From the NCBI GenBank assembly GCA_029379385.1, contig CM055607.1:33787235-33851234 (forward strand): 64,000 nucleotides of DNA. Reading direction: 5' to 3'. The notes below the pieces were generated by a model. It was not told the DNA's origin, made no database searches, and worked only from the letters and a program-made list of their open reading frames with translations. The stretch is from Quillaja saponaria. Its lineage: Eukaryota > Streptophyta > Magnoliopsida > Fabales > Quillajaceae. Positions within the stretch are counted from its first letter, which is position 1; each line of letters begins with the position of its first letter. The position numbers were made by a program, and so were the translations under genes. This document shows positions 37,430-50,255 of this stretch, piece after piece.

Positions 37430-40400
37430 TCAACTTCCATACTGATGCCTACTAAGATTTGCTTCCAACTGTCCTGTTGATGTTAATATAAGATCTGCAG
37501 TTGCAGATTTATTTAAATCAAATGACAAAGACCTGATAAGCCAAAGAAGATAGTAAACCAGGATCAAGATGCTACAAGTAAATGAAAAAAGCTTACTCAA
37601 TTGACATGGAACTGCAGCGGGCACTTAGCATCAACATAACAATTATGTGGTTAAAACTTGTTCCTATTTCTGCACTAAACAAGCAAATTCTGACATCAAA
37701 CCAAAATTTATAGGTGATAAGTGGAAAAAGAAGTTATTGGTGGAAAGTATTCCAAGCAGGAATTTATGGAATGATTGTAGTATATTTACATTTGGCTCAA
37801 TATCCCAATTTACAAGCCCAGAAAGCATAAATTGACGCACTGAAGATCAGTGAAAATATCTACTACAGCTGTTCCCTTCTCTATCTATATTTTGCCTCGT
37901 GGTCTTCACTAGCCTTATCTTCTAGACACTATTTTCATTTCATTTAATAAACAGGTACAGTGTACATGATTCATAAGTTTCAGAAGTTTGTTCACCAGTA
38001 GTTACCTAAAAACAGAGCAGAGGGCCTCCCGTGTGCAATCCTTAAGTCGTCTTAGTTTTCGTCTGCTCTCAACGAGTCAATGCCCAGACCAGGCTCTGAA
38101 TGAAATAGAAATCCCGTTTGTAAGCAGCGATTTGAACTCCAGGTCAAACTGCAATCCTACATAAATGGATGACTTTGAAGCTCTAAGATCTGCATGATAG
38201 AAAAGGAAATTCAGCAATGCAGAATCCACAAATCGATTTATATTCTAAAAGCTGAAAGTCAGGTGGTAACTGGTAAGACAAGCTCAAGCATGATGTGATT
38301 CAGTTCATTTGAGGAGTGAATTGAACCCAAATATAGTATTTAGAAACAAAAAGCATGATGACAAACGCAATACAGCCATATAGTAGATAGATACTGACAA
38401 ATCATCAACTTCATTTAAGGTCATCCTTCCTAATCATCACTCAGGAAGAAAACTAACCTCCGTGCGTTTTCTGCTTTCATCTTTCCCCACAAACTTAAGC
38501 CGAGCTTCTAATAGATTTCCAATAACCTCTGGATTCACATAGCTCAATATTTTAGAATACAAAATATTGAGATATACCATATATATAATATAATGCCTTT
38601 AAAACACAATTCTTCAGTTAAATCAAGTTTCACAATCTAGGTCATACCTAGGCTGATGCCTTTCATCCACATACTCTGAGTTATGGTACCTAGCAATGAC
38701 AAACAAGTATAAGTGTAGGTAAGCAAAACAGTGGATGATGATAGCAAACAGCTTTAAAGTTGGATTTTCAAAAGTGACATATTGGACTCTGGTTCTATCA
38801 CATTCACAGGCAACCTCAATCCAACATATGTGTTAGGAATATAATATTAATGTATTGTGTAATCTTACATTGCTTAGATGTGGAAGTCAACAAGACATTG
38901 AGCAAGAAAACCAATATATTATCATAAAAACCAAAAAGGATCATGTTGACTGAGGTTTTCAAGAAAATATAACATATACCAATGGTAAAACAGTTACCAA
39001 TCCAAGTATAAGGTCATCATTAAAATCATTGGCAGAAATGTCATTTGAATTATGCCACATATGCTCACGCCAATGCTTCTAATTTATGAAGAAAAACTCT
39101 TTGTGTGCATTTTGGTATTAATAGTGATTGGCAACCTGAGCTGAGCAACATGCTAAAAGATGAGGAGTCAAGCCTAATGCTCTAAGTTCTCTGACGCTAT
39201 GCTGTGCAGGCTTTGTTTTCTTCAGAGATAGACACAGAGTTGCATTTAATATGAAAAAGACCAATATCCAAGTTTGGGAGACGATCAACTTTTAGATCCT
39301 TGAAAGACTTATATACAGCTTATGGAGTATTACTTGTTCTCCAACAACACCCAGTACCGGTATCAGGCTCACATGAATGAGACAGAACTCAGAAGTTATC
39401 ATGTCCTGAGAAGAATAAACATGTAATTATTTTCTTTTTACCAGGTGAACTTGAGTTGGGAAACGGGGGGTTTGAACAAGAGGGCATCCCCCTTTAGAGA
39501 GTCTCTTGGGCCTTGACGAACCAGGATACAGCCAGAGCACTGTAATACTTTCATATAACATGCCCAAATTTCATAACTCTAGTATCAAGTTAATTGAGAA
39601 ATCCAGATAAACTACACAGGCAACAGTATCAGAATCCATGAATCAATTCTCAGGCCGATTAACGTCACATAACTTAGAATAAGATTATTAAGCACAAGTA
39701 AAAACCTAGAACCTATATAAACATATTTGACTATACATACTCCTTAAACTTCTTTTTCCTTTAAATAAATAAAAAACAAAAAAGAAGAAAAAAATTAGAA
39801 CTCAGCAGACTTCCTCTCATCTCATAGCATTAACCACAAACAACATACCATTCTATAAACTGAATTTATCAACAGGGTCAACTGGACAAGAATGAAATAA
39901 CATTCCTTTAGAAAAGAACACATAGTACTACCATACCAACTAAGAAGGACAATTGTCGCAGAGCCTCACTGAATGGCATGGATTCAATGTCACCTATATA
40001 AAATATTATACTTGCATTACTAAATTACATGGATGATTTAGCTGTACCAGACAATCTTATCTTTGAATAAATCTTACCCACAGTCCCCCCTAACTCTATC
40101 ACACAAACATCTGCTGGACCCTCCTTTACATCCACAGGAATCAATGCAACTGATTCAATCCAATCCTTGATGGCATCTGTGATGTGTGGAACTACCTGCA
40201 CTCCACTCAAATATGGCAGAAAATCAGTCCCCTCTATCCGTAACAGTATTCAGAAAGCACAATAAATTGCATGTTTGTATGTCTGGTCACACATGTTTGT
40301 ATGTCTGCACTCCACTCAAATATGGCAGAAAATCAGTCCCCTCTATCCGTAACAGTATTCAGAAAGCACAATAAATTGCATGTTTGTATGTCTGGTCACA

Positions 40401-41451
40401 CATAAACAGTTTTTCCAAGATAATCACGACTGCGCTTCTTCTCCAAAACAGAATGATAAAAGATTGAATAGATCAGTTACTTTAAGCAACTTACATAGTT
40501 TCATATATCAAAATTTCATAAAACTATATTTACATCAAAGAAATAGAAGCACCTGATATATTTTTCCTGTGGTGATGTTGTTATCCCGTGTAAGTCTGAT
40601 ATCTAGGAAGCGCTCATAGTTAAGGTCCAAGTCAACCTTTAGAGACAAAGCCAAAAGAACCAAGTTAACATATTTATAAATCATGTTTCTACTCCCATGA
40701 CACATTACAACTATTATTGACTTTGTTTGAATCTAAACAATAAAAAAATCCATTAGATTAGAATACATAAAGGATGATACCTCTCCACTGTCATCAAGAA
40801 CAAAAACCTATCCATGTTCAAAGGGAGACAAGGTACCAGAATCTGTATTCAATTATAGATCTGCAAGTGTAGAGAACAGCTATAGAAATTAAGTTAGAAA
40901 TTATCTAGGTGTGTGCATACATAAGTACACAGAGCAACAGGCACACAAACAAAAATAAGCAGACTCATAGATGCACCCAAAGCATTACAAAGAGATGCTC
41001 CTACCATTATCAAATACACTCTAACTACACCGGTGCACACTTGCAATGAGAATGTAGCGATTTAAACCAATCAAGCAATGATTAATGCAACAATAACTCG
41101 TAACACCAACAGCATTAATCTAGGGCTAGCAAAAATATTAGCAATTCCCTATGAATGTAGAATTTCTATGATTTAAAAATGGAAAGAAGTATTGTATCCA
41201 TGAAGCCCAAAAACTTGAATGTACAAGCAGCATTGCCAAGATTAGTTAAGGAACTAACATCAAAACCAACACGACGGAGAAAAAAAAATTGATTTTTAAG
41301 TAATTAAACAACTCATGAATAGGTAATACAGAGAGATGACGAGTAAAAAGCATAAAACCAATTTTGATGGAAGAACGACGCCTATACTGCAAGCTGTAAC
41401 GCCCTTTCCTAGCCCGCTCACGACGCCTCCCGTCGCCAACACGTACTTCAT
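37430..41451 (-). pseudogene. CTPS: CTP synthase pseudogene, multi-exon, several lesions
   Basis: Remnant exons in CTP synthase order: 41451-41371 (MKYVLATGGVVSGLGKGV), 40860-40781, 40636-40553 ([14 protein letters not shown]), about 40455-40405 (RDYLGKT), 40195-40078 ([14 protein letters not shown]), 39993-39937 (GDIESMPFSEALRQ), 39405-39334, 39219-39136 (QHSVRELRALGLTPHLL), 38689-38648 (YVDERHQPR), 38542-38458 (LKFVGKDESRKR), 38189 to about 38110 and 37494-37430. Lesions: two in-frame stops in exon 2 (40855-40853 and 40810-40808), a lost Gly codon in exon 3, a 7-bp duplication TTCTGAG in exon 7 giving a frameshift and TGA at 39391-39389, and a 1-bp deletion near 38160. The glutaminase QFHPEF motif reads QFDLEF (catalytic His lost). 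The exon after exon 1 and the exons for the glutaminase nucleophile region are absent. The retained introns mean it is not a processed copy. Confidence 0.93.
40196..40403. repeat. 109-bp tandem duplication inside the CTP synthase pseudogene
   Basis: CTGCACTCCACTCAAATATG starts at 40196 and again at 40305. The second copy runs to about 40403, and the copies look identical over nearly 100 bp. The left copy begins exactly at the splice acceptor of pseudogene exon 5, so the duplicated DNA is intron sequence plus the acceptor. Near identity shows it is recent. Confidence 0.95.
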
Positions 41452-41879
41452 CCCCTCTGTCAAAGTTCCTGTTATTGCAGCCAAAATGTTTGTGTTATTG
41501 TCCGAGCGGGAAAGGTTGAAGAAAGCCAGTTACTGGCACTAACTATGTGGGTTGCGGAGGTCACTTTCATAGATTTTTCTTAAACCTAGACTAGAAAGGG
41601 CTGTAGTACGTTGGGGTTTAGTTGCCCACTTGGCCCAGTTATATGCCGCCATGTGTTGACATAACTGAATTTGTTTAAAAAATAAAATTTTGCGCGAAAA
41701 ATAGCTAGCAGTAAATTCAACATTTTCGCCGTTCCTTTCCCAGGCAACTGGCAATGGTAATGATCCCATTGATACGTCTTTTGTCTTTGACTGACAAAAG
41801 CCAGAAACTTTATCAATTTCCAACTACGAAATCAAGCTTAGATTTTCCCTTTTAATTTGTATGATATTTTTCATCAGCA
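41452..41879. other. Divergent promoter region
   Basis: 428 bp separate the start of the CTP synthase pseudogene (minus) from the start of the unknown gene (plus), a head-to-head layout. No strong TATA box is obvious. The left part would be the old CTP synthase leader. Confidence 0.55.
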
Positions 41880-44848
41880 ATGGATTCTGAATCGAGCTCG
41901 GGAGGAACATCATCACCGAGTGGGAAGCGAGGTAGAGATCCTGAAGATGAGGTTTACCTTGACAATCTTCACTCTCACAAGCGTTACCTCAGCGAGGTAT
42001 GATTTGCTTCTCTTTACTTTCCTTTTATTTCTTAACTTTTTGCTCTGTATTTGTATAATCTCTGCATTGTGGTCTCTTGGGATATTTTCAATTCTTCTAT
42101 TATCATTCATGAGAAAATGGATGAATTGATGAGATTTTGTATTGTTAAACTTACTGGCATATGGGTTATCCTTGATATGCTCCTAGGGTTTCTATAGCCA
42201 AGAAAATTGCAATTCTCCATTCTTTTATTTTTAGGTTCTAAAATTTTTAGCATTCATTATTTTTTTTAAGAATGAGGACTGATTAGAAGGGAAAAAAAAG
42301 AAAAAAGATACATTTGAGAGAAGAACAAGTGGGAAAAAAATCCCTATTTTTTGTGGAATTATGGGTTTTTTAAAGAATCTTCATCCTCATTTTTCTGACT
42401 TTTCCCAACTCGGCTTGGGTACCTTCCATTGATTTCAGAACTCTATAGCTAACTCTATAGAGGGTATATATATATTTTTGTTACTATATAATAGTGTTTC
42501 GCTGGTTTAGATCCAATATAGTTGTTATCATGATCAATGTAATGCACTATAACCCCCTCTTTCTCTTGCAGATAATGGCATCCAGTCTCAATGGACTGAC
42601 AGTTGGAGACTCACTCTCGGACAATCTCATGGAATCTCCAGCCAGGTCCGACAGCATGTTTTATCTCACGTAAAGCCACTTGTCTTTACATAAGTAATTA
42701 GGAGGAGTATTATAATAATTCTCATTTCAAGATTTTACATGCAGGTCCTAGAAAATTTTAACATTGTATTGGTCATGCATTTCATTATCACTTTTGCATT
42801 TTTATTATAACTGGTGCGATATCGAGCTACCTAGTAGTTGGTTAATGGATGAGTACTTGCACTTCTTCTTAATAATTGTGATTTGTGAAGTTAATCCATG
42901 ATTTTCTTTTTGGGTTGTTATTGTGTGTGGGCTTGGTCTTGACTTGTAAATTATACTTTTGACGTCTGTTGCTATTGTCTAATTCAGCATAATATAATGG
43001 GAGCTTTTCTTCTGAGGTGCCTTCATGTATAGCCACTTGGTGCTCAATTAAAAGTGTTAGCCGTCAGTCCATTTCTCTTGGGACAACTATATTGTAAGTT
43101 TTGGTGATTGGGATAAGACCAAGTGGTTTTGTTTGGTTGCACAAACAGCAAGATTTACAAATTAGTTCTATTGGACTGCCATGAACTTGCTTTATTTTAT
43201 AGCAGTCAGTCACTGATTTGTGACATATATCAACTATCTGAGGGTTATGATTCCTTTGGACTCCTTGGTGGGAAAGGTTTTCTGATGTCCTGGTGCAGTG
43301 ACTCACCTCATTGTTGTGGTGGCCTTAGAAACTTGGAGCCTAGGGGACAGGTCTTCTTTTTGTGTACGTTTGAGCCTTCAAAGTTGCTCTTGGAGGTATT
43401 ATTACTGAGAGACGAACAATTTAAATGTCTGAGGTCAATAACTCCCTCACATTTAACTTGGCTCAAGCAACTCCAGGTCTTGGGTAGAGGTTCTCTCTTG
43501 TCGTTGTCTACATATGAACCTCCAAGATTGCTCTTGGAGGCATTTGTTCATTGCTTGGTTGCAAGCTTAAGGGCAAGCAATATTTACCCTACAACTTGAT
43601 TAACTCTAGTCTAGATATTGGAGTTTGGACCACAATATTTTGTTATATCCAGTAGCTATCAGTTACTCCAAAAGCTGAAGCTTGTAAGGAGCATTGCAAT
43701 TTGACCAATCATATGTTCTGACACTCCCCGTCATCTATAATATGGGCTCCGCTTCACTTCAGTACACAATTCACCTAGTATTCCTGATTTATTTCCTAGA
43801 TCATCGACAGGTAACTTGCAACCCAACATTGAGATTTAGAAACTGAAATGCTCAGTTTTGAGATCCAGATATTGGAATTTGTTGTATAAAACACTCAAAT
43901 ATTTGCAATTAAGGGCTCACTTTCCTTATTATATAATCCTATCATTGTACTCTGAACTGTTGCTCGCAAATGTAAAATAGAAGTAATAAAATATTAGAGG
44001 ATGTACGTTCGCAGTTTTGTATTTGGTGTTGCTATTTTATTAGCAGAGTTTTTTATGGCTTGTATTTTAGCAGGTTGACTAAATCTCCTAAATAAAAATT
44101 TGGTGAATTCCATGCATATTTTCAAGATTAACATAGATAATATTGTTCCAAAGAAGTATCCTATTTTTCCATAAGAACTGGCCTTAATGATAACTGTTAT
44201 CTTTTTCTACTGTTTTGCCCTTGTAAAAGGGGATTATTTATTTCTCCCTACTTCTCATTACACTCAATTTAATTCTCTCATTTCATTTCCAGGGATGAGA
44301 TGCCCTCACAATATTTACCCATGTCGGAAGACTCGGATGACTCAAGGTTTTGTGAGATCAGTATAAATACTCCTGACAATGTTCCCAGCAGTCCAGTTTC
44401 TCCATGCAGGTACCAAAGACCACATTGTGCATTATATTCAGGACCTTCCACCAATTCAAATCCTTCACATGGCAGCAATGTCTCCACGGTCACTTCCCCC
44501 CAGCTGCGTCAACGAGGATCAGAATCTGAGAGCCGTTTCCCATCATCTCCTAGTGATATATGCCACTCAGCTGACCTAAGGAGAGCTGCTCTCTTGCGAT
44601 CCGTGCAGATGAGAACACAACCTCCTGGTTCATCATCCTTTGAATTGCCATTCAGTTCAGGCCAAGAATCTCTACCTCGTGTAGATGTTGAAGAGCGACC
44701 AACATGCTCATGTATGAAGACTTTAGTTGACGACCGAGAATACCAGACTGAGGAGTGTGCTTCAAGGGGCATTTCTGACCCAGAGTTCAATCAGGAGAAA
44801 TCCTGCAGGGTCTTGAATATGGATGTGAAAGAGGATTCTGGGGGATAG
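41880..44848 (+). CDS. Conserved plant protein of unknown function, three exons
   Basis: Exons 41880-41996, 42572-42645 and 44293-44848, all with GT-AG borders (GAG|GTATGA, TTGCAG|ATAATG, CCAG|GTCCGA, TTCCAG|GGATGA). Phases agree and give 248 residues. The N-terminus MDSESSSGGTSSPSGKRGRD is Ser-rich and basic, followed by DEVYLDNLHSHKRYLSEIMA and SLNGLTVGDSLSDNLMESPA, which I recognise as a conserved plant motif without an assigned domain. The rest is Ser/Pro-rich and acidic (YLPMSEDSDDSRFCEISINT), with a helical block DLRRAALLRSVQMRTQ. A nuclear, disordered regulatory protein is plausible but unproven. Intron 2 is 1.65 kb and carries a degenerate internal repeat. The gene is head-to-head with the CTP synthase pseudogene. 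Confidence 0.85.
43328..43545. repeat. Degenerate ~80-bp repeat in intron 2
   Basis: Two related stretches, about 43328-43405 and 43466-43545, share the shape 'GAGCCT/GAACCT ... AAG-TTGCTCTTGGAGG'. They keep a 158-codon frame open by chance in an intron whose flanking splice sites are good. Confidence 0.55.
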
Positions 44849-45562
44849 TTGCCTCTGAAAGTGGTCACCAAGACTAACTTGTTCTAACATATCCAGTGTG
44901 GACTGCTGAAGCTTCCTTAGCTGCGAGCCTGATAGCCTATTGTTATTTTTCGAGGTCTAGCCCCATGATTTTTTCTGGCCGGCTCCCAGAGAACTATGAA
45001 TTCATTATTGAGGTATATCGGAAAAACTATGTTTTGGATAAAACAATTCACATAATCTACCGATTATATGACCAAGAAAGGCAACCGTTAGATCATCTGT
45101 GATGATGTACACTGTTATTCTTCGGCAATGTTTCCTGTTTTTATTTTACTAGGACCAAGTTTCCATGAACAGCATTGTATCAACAATATTTTAACTTGTG
45201 GTACTGAATATATTCCTCTTTTGCACTAAAAGCAGTCAAAGATATTCTGTTATTTCCTTCATACCAATACCAAATTAGATGCTATGCGAAGAAAATCATT
45301 TCATTCAGTACAATATTTAAATGTGATTGAAACTAACATTTGGATCAACTAATTTCTTCTCATTAAGTGAGTATATCTTTTTGTCCCCATTGTCAGTGTT
45401 GGGGAGTTTTGACTAAATAGGACTCTTCAAAATTTCATAAAATACACCCAATAAATTCTAGTGCTCAAAAACCCCACTTAAGATTAAAATCAAAGGTCAC
45501 CAAGGGGTGGTGTGGAACGCCAATTCTCAGAAAAGAATGGATGATCATCGACCTATTGGATC
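44849..45562. other. Convergent 3' ends of unknown gene and PDI gene
   Basis: Contains the 3' UTR of the plus-strand gene (left) and the 3' UTR of the minus-strand PDI gene (right). No other gene is seen. Confidence 0.65.
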
Positions 45563-48500
45563 TCATGCGAACGAAGACAAGATATTTTTCTTCAGAGTTA
45601 ACTCATCTGCCTTAGCTGCACTGATTGACTGCACCAATCAAAATGGAAAACATGAGTCGATATAATTGTCCTACCAGAAGTATGAACGCCCTAAAAGTAG
45701 CTAGCAGTGTATGATACCCATTTGACTTGGTGATGTTATTAGCTGAAACATAATTCTGGTTTGACACAATGACAACCTCACATACAATTGCACAAAAACT
45801 TTAAAGAACAGCATAGGAAGAATCATTAGTACTAGGACTCCTCCCAGATATTAGGTATGAGTACAGTTACCTTATCAAGTATACGCTGAAGGCGTTGAAT
45901 TTCATTCTTGGCATAATCAGAACCTTTCTCTAAGTAATTCTTTGCAGCTTTCAGGTAAATCTTTCCATGCCTATCAGGAGGAAACAGCAGTTAAATCTAT
46001 CTTTCACTATAATTTCTCATTTTATTGAAGGAAAAATAGAGATAAAAAAAAATGTCTCCAGACATCCAAAATAAGCCTTTGTTAAGTAATACCACAGCCG
46101 TCAATTTATATTAGTACACTAAGGCATTAAAGTAATCTGATCATTAGTTAAAGTAAGAATGAATATGATACAGGGTAGTCACTTGATAAGGGAGTACCTT
46201 GCATCAGAACCCTTAAGCTTCTCAACCTCTTCTTCAATTCGGGCAAATACAGCCTTCTTCTCTTTGTTGTTAGCAGCTACAAACTCCTTCACCAAAGCAT
46301 CTAAGTTTTCCACAATACCAGCCTGTACCAAAAACATCAACTATATGAGCTAACAACAACATGCAACAAATGCAGCTTTTTCCCTCTCTTTTTTTAGTCC
46401 AAATTATTACCTTTGACGTGAGTTGTCCATTTTCATTCCGATTTGTGCCAGATTTTTCATTGATGAAAGACACAAAGCCTTCTAGATCCCTGCCTCCCTC
46501 ATACTCTTCACCAGCTTTGTTGCTCTTTGGGAAGAATTTCAATGTAGGAAACCCACTTATACCATATCTGCATACAAATCATTACACACTAAGCACATAT
46601 TCAAACAGATCAAAACCATTATAGCAGATAAATGAGCTCATTTCCACTTACTTTTCAGCAAGATCCCTATACTTATCGGCATCCAGATTAGCAATCACTA
46701 CATGTTCCTCCAATTTAAATGCTGTAGCTACCTTCTCATAAGTCTGCAGCAAAAGAAAGTTTAAATTTCACATCACATCTTTTGCAGGAGTCAAATGACA
46801 TATCCTAAAACAATAACATGGAGGAAATGTACTTACAGGAGCAAGATTCTTGCAATGACCACACCTAGCAGAACAAAAAAAAGGAACCAAAACACAATGT
46901 AGGTAAATTGAAATCTCAGAAGCAAGAATAGATATTGCATATATAACATAATAATCATCAATCAAAACAAAAGTAATAGTAAGACTGAACGTGCGTGATT
47001 ACCATGGTGCATAAAACTCAACCAATACATCTTTTGTTTCATCCAAAATGACCTCATCAAAATTCTCAGGTGTCAGCACCACTACACTAGATGGAACTGT
47101 AGCAACCTTGACATTGGTTCCTGTAACAAATCATCGGATCAGGAAAATCTTCTGATTATGCCAGTGTAATAGATGAAAGTGCAAAATAAGTTCCTGATTA
47201 TGCAAAACACAGAAACTGGGAAAAGATTATAAGTCTACCGAATTAGCAACTCGACTTGACTCAACTCAGCCTTAAATACCAAACTAGTTGAGATCTACCG
47301 GTCTTCTATATGAAGCTAAAACAGTAACTTGTCTTTCAAAAAACATAAAACCTAAATCATAGGAAAACTTTGCGGACATAAAGGCATGCTTTCTCTGAAC
47401 CCTATACATTAAAGAGTGAGCTACACAAGGCTACAAGAATCTTATTGAGGTAACATCATAATAACAAAGTACTACCTCCTTCGTTATTTACAAACTCCAC
47501 AAGAGATTCTGCAGTACGTTCTCCTTCATACCTATAGTATTTAAAATTAAAACCGAATTTAAAATAATGAAAAGGGGGCAGAAATGAAAATTTAAAATAG
47601 AAGATAAGTGAACCAGTATCCAGATGAAACAATGTTTGGGAGATATTTTCAAGATTATGTTTTAGATAGTTCGGTTATCCTCACTTTTTGGGTTCCAAAG
47701 ATCCTTTAGGAAACCACTGAATTGTCGGATATCCTGAAACCCCAAATTTACTGCACAAGCTCTTATGCTCATCACAGTCCACCTACGCCACATTAAAATA
47801 GATATTATGTCAGGTGAACTGAATGGATTCCCAATTAATAACAACACCACAAGTAAATTGCACAACTCGTGAGAAGAAGATATGTGTAGTTTCTGCATAA
47901 ATTTCATAAGAAAACCCTCTGAATTTATTGTCCAAAAGTGCAAAAACAGAGGCACTTTTTCCAATTCCTTAATAGGTAAAATTGTATGTATTGGGCATAG
48001 GCCGTAAAACTCAAGGCCCTCGGCTGGATCAGCAATTCTAGTCTATATACAACTAAGGCTACAACAATATGTACATCTAACATCGTGATTCTTACCAAAC
48101 AGTAACTAAAAAAGTTATATGGTGTAGCCACTCCAAACAATTCCCAAAGATCTGAACAGAGAGCAACAGCAATATACTGACCTTTCCAACCAAAACAGAT
48201 TTTGTCTTCTTAAAGGTGGCACCTAGCTTTTCAAACTCTGGAGCAAGTTTCTTACAGTGCCCACACCTAATAAAGCCAACACAATAAATGTTCATCATTA
48301 TAGTTTTTTGCACTGACAAGAAAAAATTAAGTGGGAAGCCCAGCTTCAAAGAATCCCATTACCAAAAGCACAATGGCACTTCTACTAGTTATTCTATTCA
48401 TCAATCAAAAAAATTGAAGCTGTGAATTAAGAAACTTAGATGGAAACCCAAAGTGTTTTTAATTATCAAAATTCTTAAATGGTCCATCAAATTATCAAAA

Positions 48501-48839
48501 ATTAAAATTAGCTAGTCAATCGGTAAACTATGCTTAATTTATAAAATAATAACACGAAACGCATCTGATGCAACAAAAATAGATCACCAGGAGTCCAAGA
48601 CAATAAATTAAACAAAGACATTAACATAGAACCCAAGATTTATTTAGTACGATGAATAAAACGTGATAAATTGGCAAGAGAATTTACCAAGGGGCGTAGA
48701 ACTCAACGAGAGCTCCTCTGTCTTTACCGACCTCGTTCTCGAAGTTCTCTTCCGTTAGCACAACAACATCGTCGGCCATGGCCGATACAACAAACAACCC
48801 CAATATTCCCAAAGCAATCCAGATCTGATACTTCTCCAT
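45563..48839 (-). CDS. PDIL2-1: Protein disulfide isomerase-like, two thioredoxin domains (PDIL2-1 type)
   Basis: Eleven exons on minus: 48839-48688, 48266-48182, 47782-47685, 47531-47476, 47120-47003, 46864-46837, 46743-46652, 46567-46411, 46322-46198, 45970-45871, 45628-45563. All borders are GT-AG and phases close, giving 358 residues, close to the family's about 360. Residues 1-22 are a signal peptide ([15 protein letters not shown]). Active sites PWCGHC lie at 50-55 and 169-174, each in a thioredoxin fold. A helical C-terminal D-type (ERp29c-like) domain ends NILSSFA. No KDEL is present, which is normal for this subclass. It catalyses disulfide formation and isomerisation of secretory proteins in the ER. 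Exon 6 is only 28 bp and encodes the second CGHC. No lesions are seen. Confidence 0.96.
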
Positions 48840-50255
48840 TTTCCCTCTTTTCTTCTATCTTAGATTTTCAGATTTGATTCAGTTCAACTTGATCAGAGAA
48901 ATGCCAGTTTTTTTCTTTTTTTAATTTATTTAGTACTCCTATTCCTATATCTAGCCGCGGTCCCAGCCTGCCAAATCTATCAGACCAATAGGAAAGGTTT
49001 CTTTGTTGGGACTCTTTGTTTCAGTGGCGTGGCACTAGTTGATTGGTTCCTTTGTTGACGTCATTTACAATGAAAATCAACGTGGCAAAGAGTTAGAAGA
49101 GAAGCTACTGTTATATTTCAAATGTGGCACGCCAGTTGATACTTAGCTCCATTTCAATTGGTACAAGAATTAAAATTTCCGTCATGTATATTTTTTGTGT
49201 TTTTTATTTTTTTTTTAAATTATGATTTATGATTATAAACTGATAAATAAATTTATGTATAAATTATTAAAAATTTTATTTATTTTATTATAGAATTAAA
49301 ACTTTCTTACCATTGATGAAAGGACAATGAAAACAAAAAAACAAAATAATAAAGAACATAATAGAAATAAATTACTTGGGCCAATCCAAATGGGGCTTTG
49401 ATGTTATGCTTTGGTTTTTTTTTTTTTTTTAAGCTTTTTACAAATATTCTTACATTTTTTTTTGAATGTTAGTCTAATATCATTTAGAATTTATGACTAT
49501 CCTTACTTATTAATGTTTTATTGCAGACTCGAATCTCTGACATTGCATAAACCCTTCAATAGCTATGCTCAAGCATATTTTATCACTTAAACCATATATT
49601 GTTAAATTTTTGGGTTATGCTATGATTCTTATACAAAAAAAAAATGTGAATCATCCTCTACTTATAGGAAATAAAATTTACTTGAAAGTTTAAATATGTA
49701 TGTAAATTATGAGTGAGTGATTGTACCCAATCATTTCACGTCAACTTATAATAGTAATATTAATGCGCACCCTACTTTCTTCTACAAATAAATTACGTAT
49801 TTCTTTTTAGAATTTTAAATTTTACTTTTTTTAATTTGAAACACTTCAATTACAATATGCATGATAAATTCATTTTCTTTTGTATTTGTATAAAATATAT
49901 ATACATTTCATTTTTATTTTTAAAATTTAAACATAATTTCTTATTCATAAATAATCAATTTTTATTACTGAATGATCTTACACATACGCACAATATGGTT
50001 ATTCGCATGCAACATGCATGTATGCTGTAAATGAAACGGGAGGTTTATCCAATTTTGAACTATCACATCATATTCATATACTAGGATAATAACAAGTACA
50101 CAGCCGATTGAGGCCTCTTCCAAATGATTGTCAACTCCAGAGGATCCCTATATCAGTAACTAAAATTTCTGTTCAGATTTACATCATTCTCTACCTAATA
50201 TCCGTTGTGAAATAATTAATTCAGAACCATGACTGGTAATGGTATTGCAATTTAG
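48840..50255. other. Spacer: PDI promoter and RRM gene 3' region
   Basis: The PDI promoter lies in about 48840-49140. A CCAAT sequence occurs at about 48988. The rest is AT-rich, with the RRM gene 3' UTR at the right. No gene is seen. Confidence 0.55.

Noticed and set aside
38700..39130. Possible missing CTP synthase middle exons
   Set aside because: I read the minus strand in all frames and found no synthase or GICLG-type glutaminase sequence; treated as lost.
43123..43599. 158-codon plus-strand frame
   Set aside because: It lies in intron 2 of the three-exon gene and is generated by a degenerate repeat; no domain and no splice sites that would join it.
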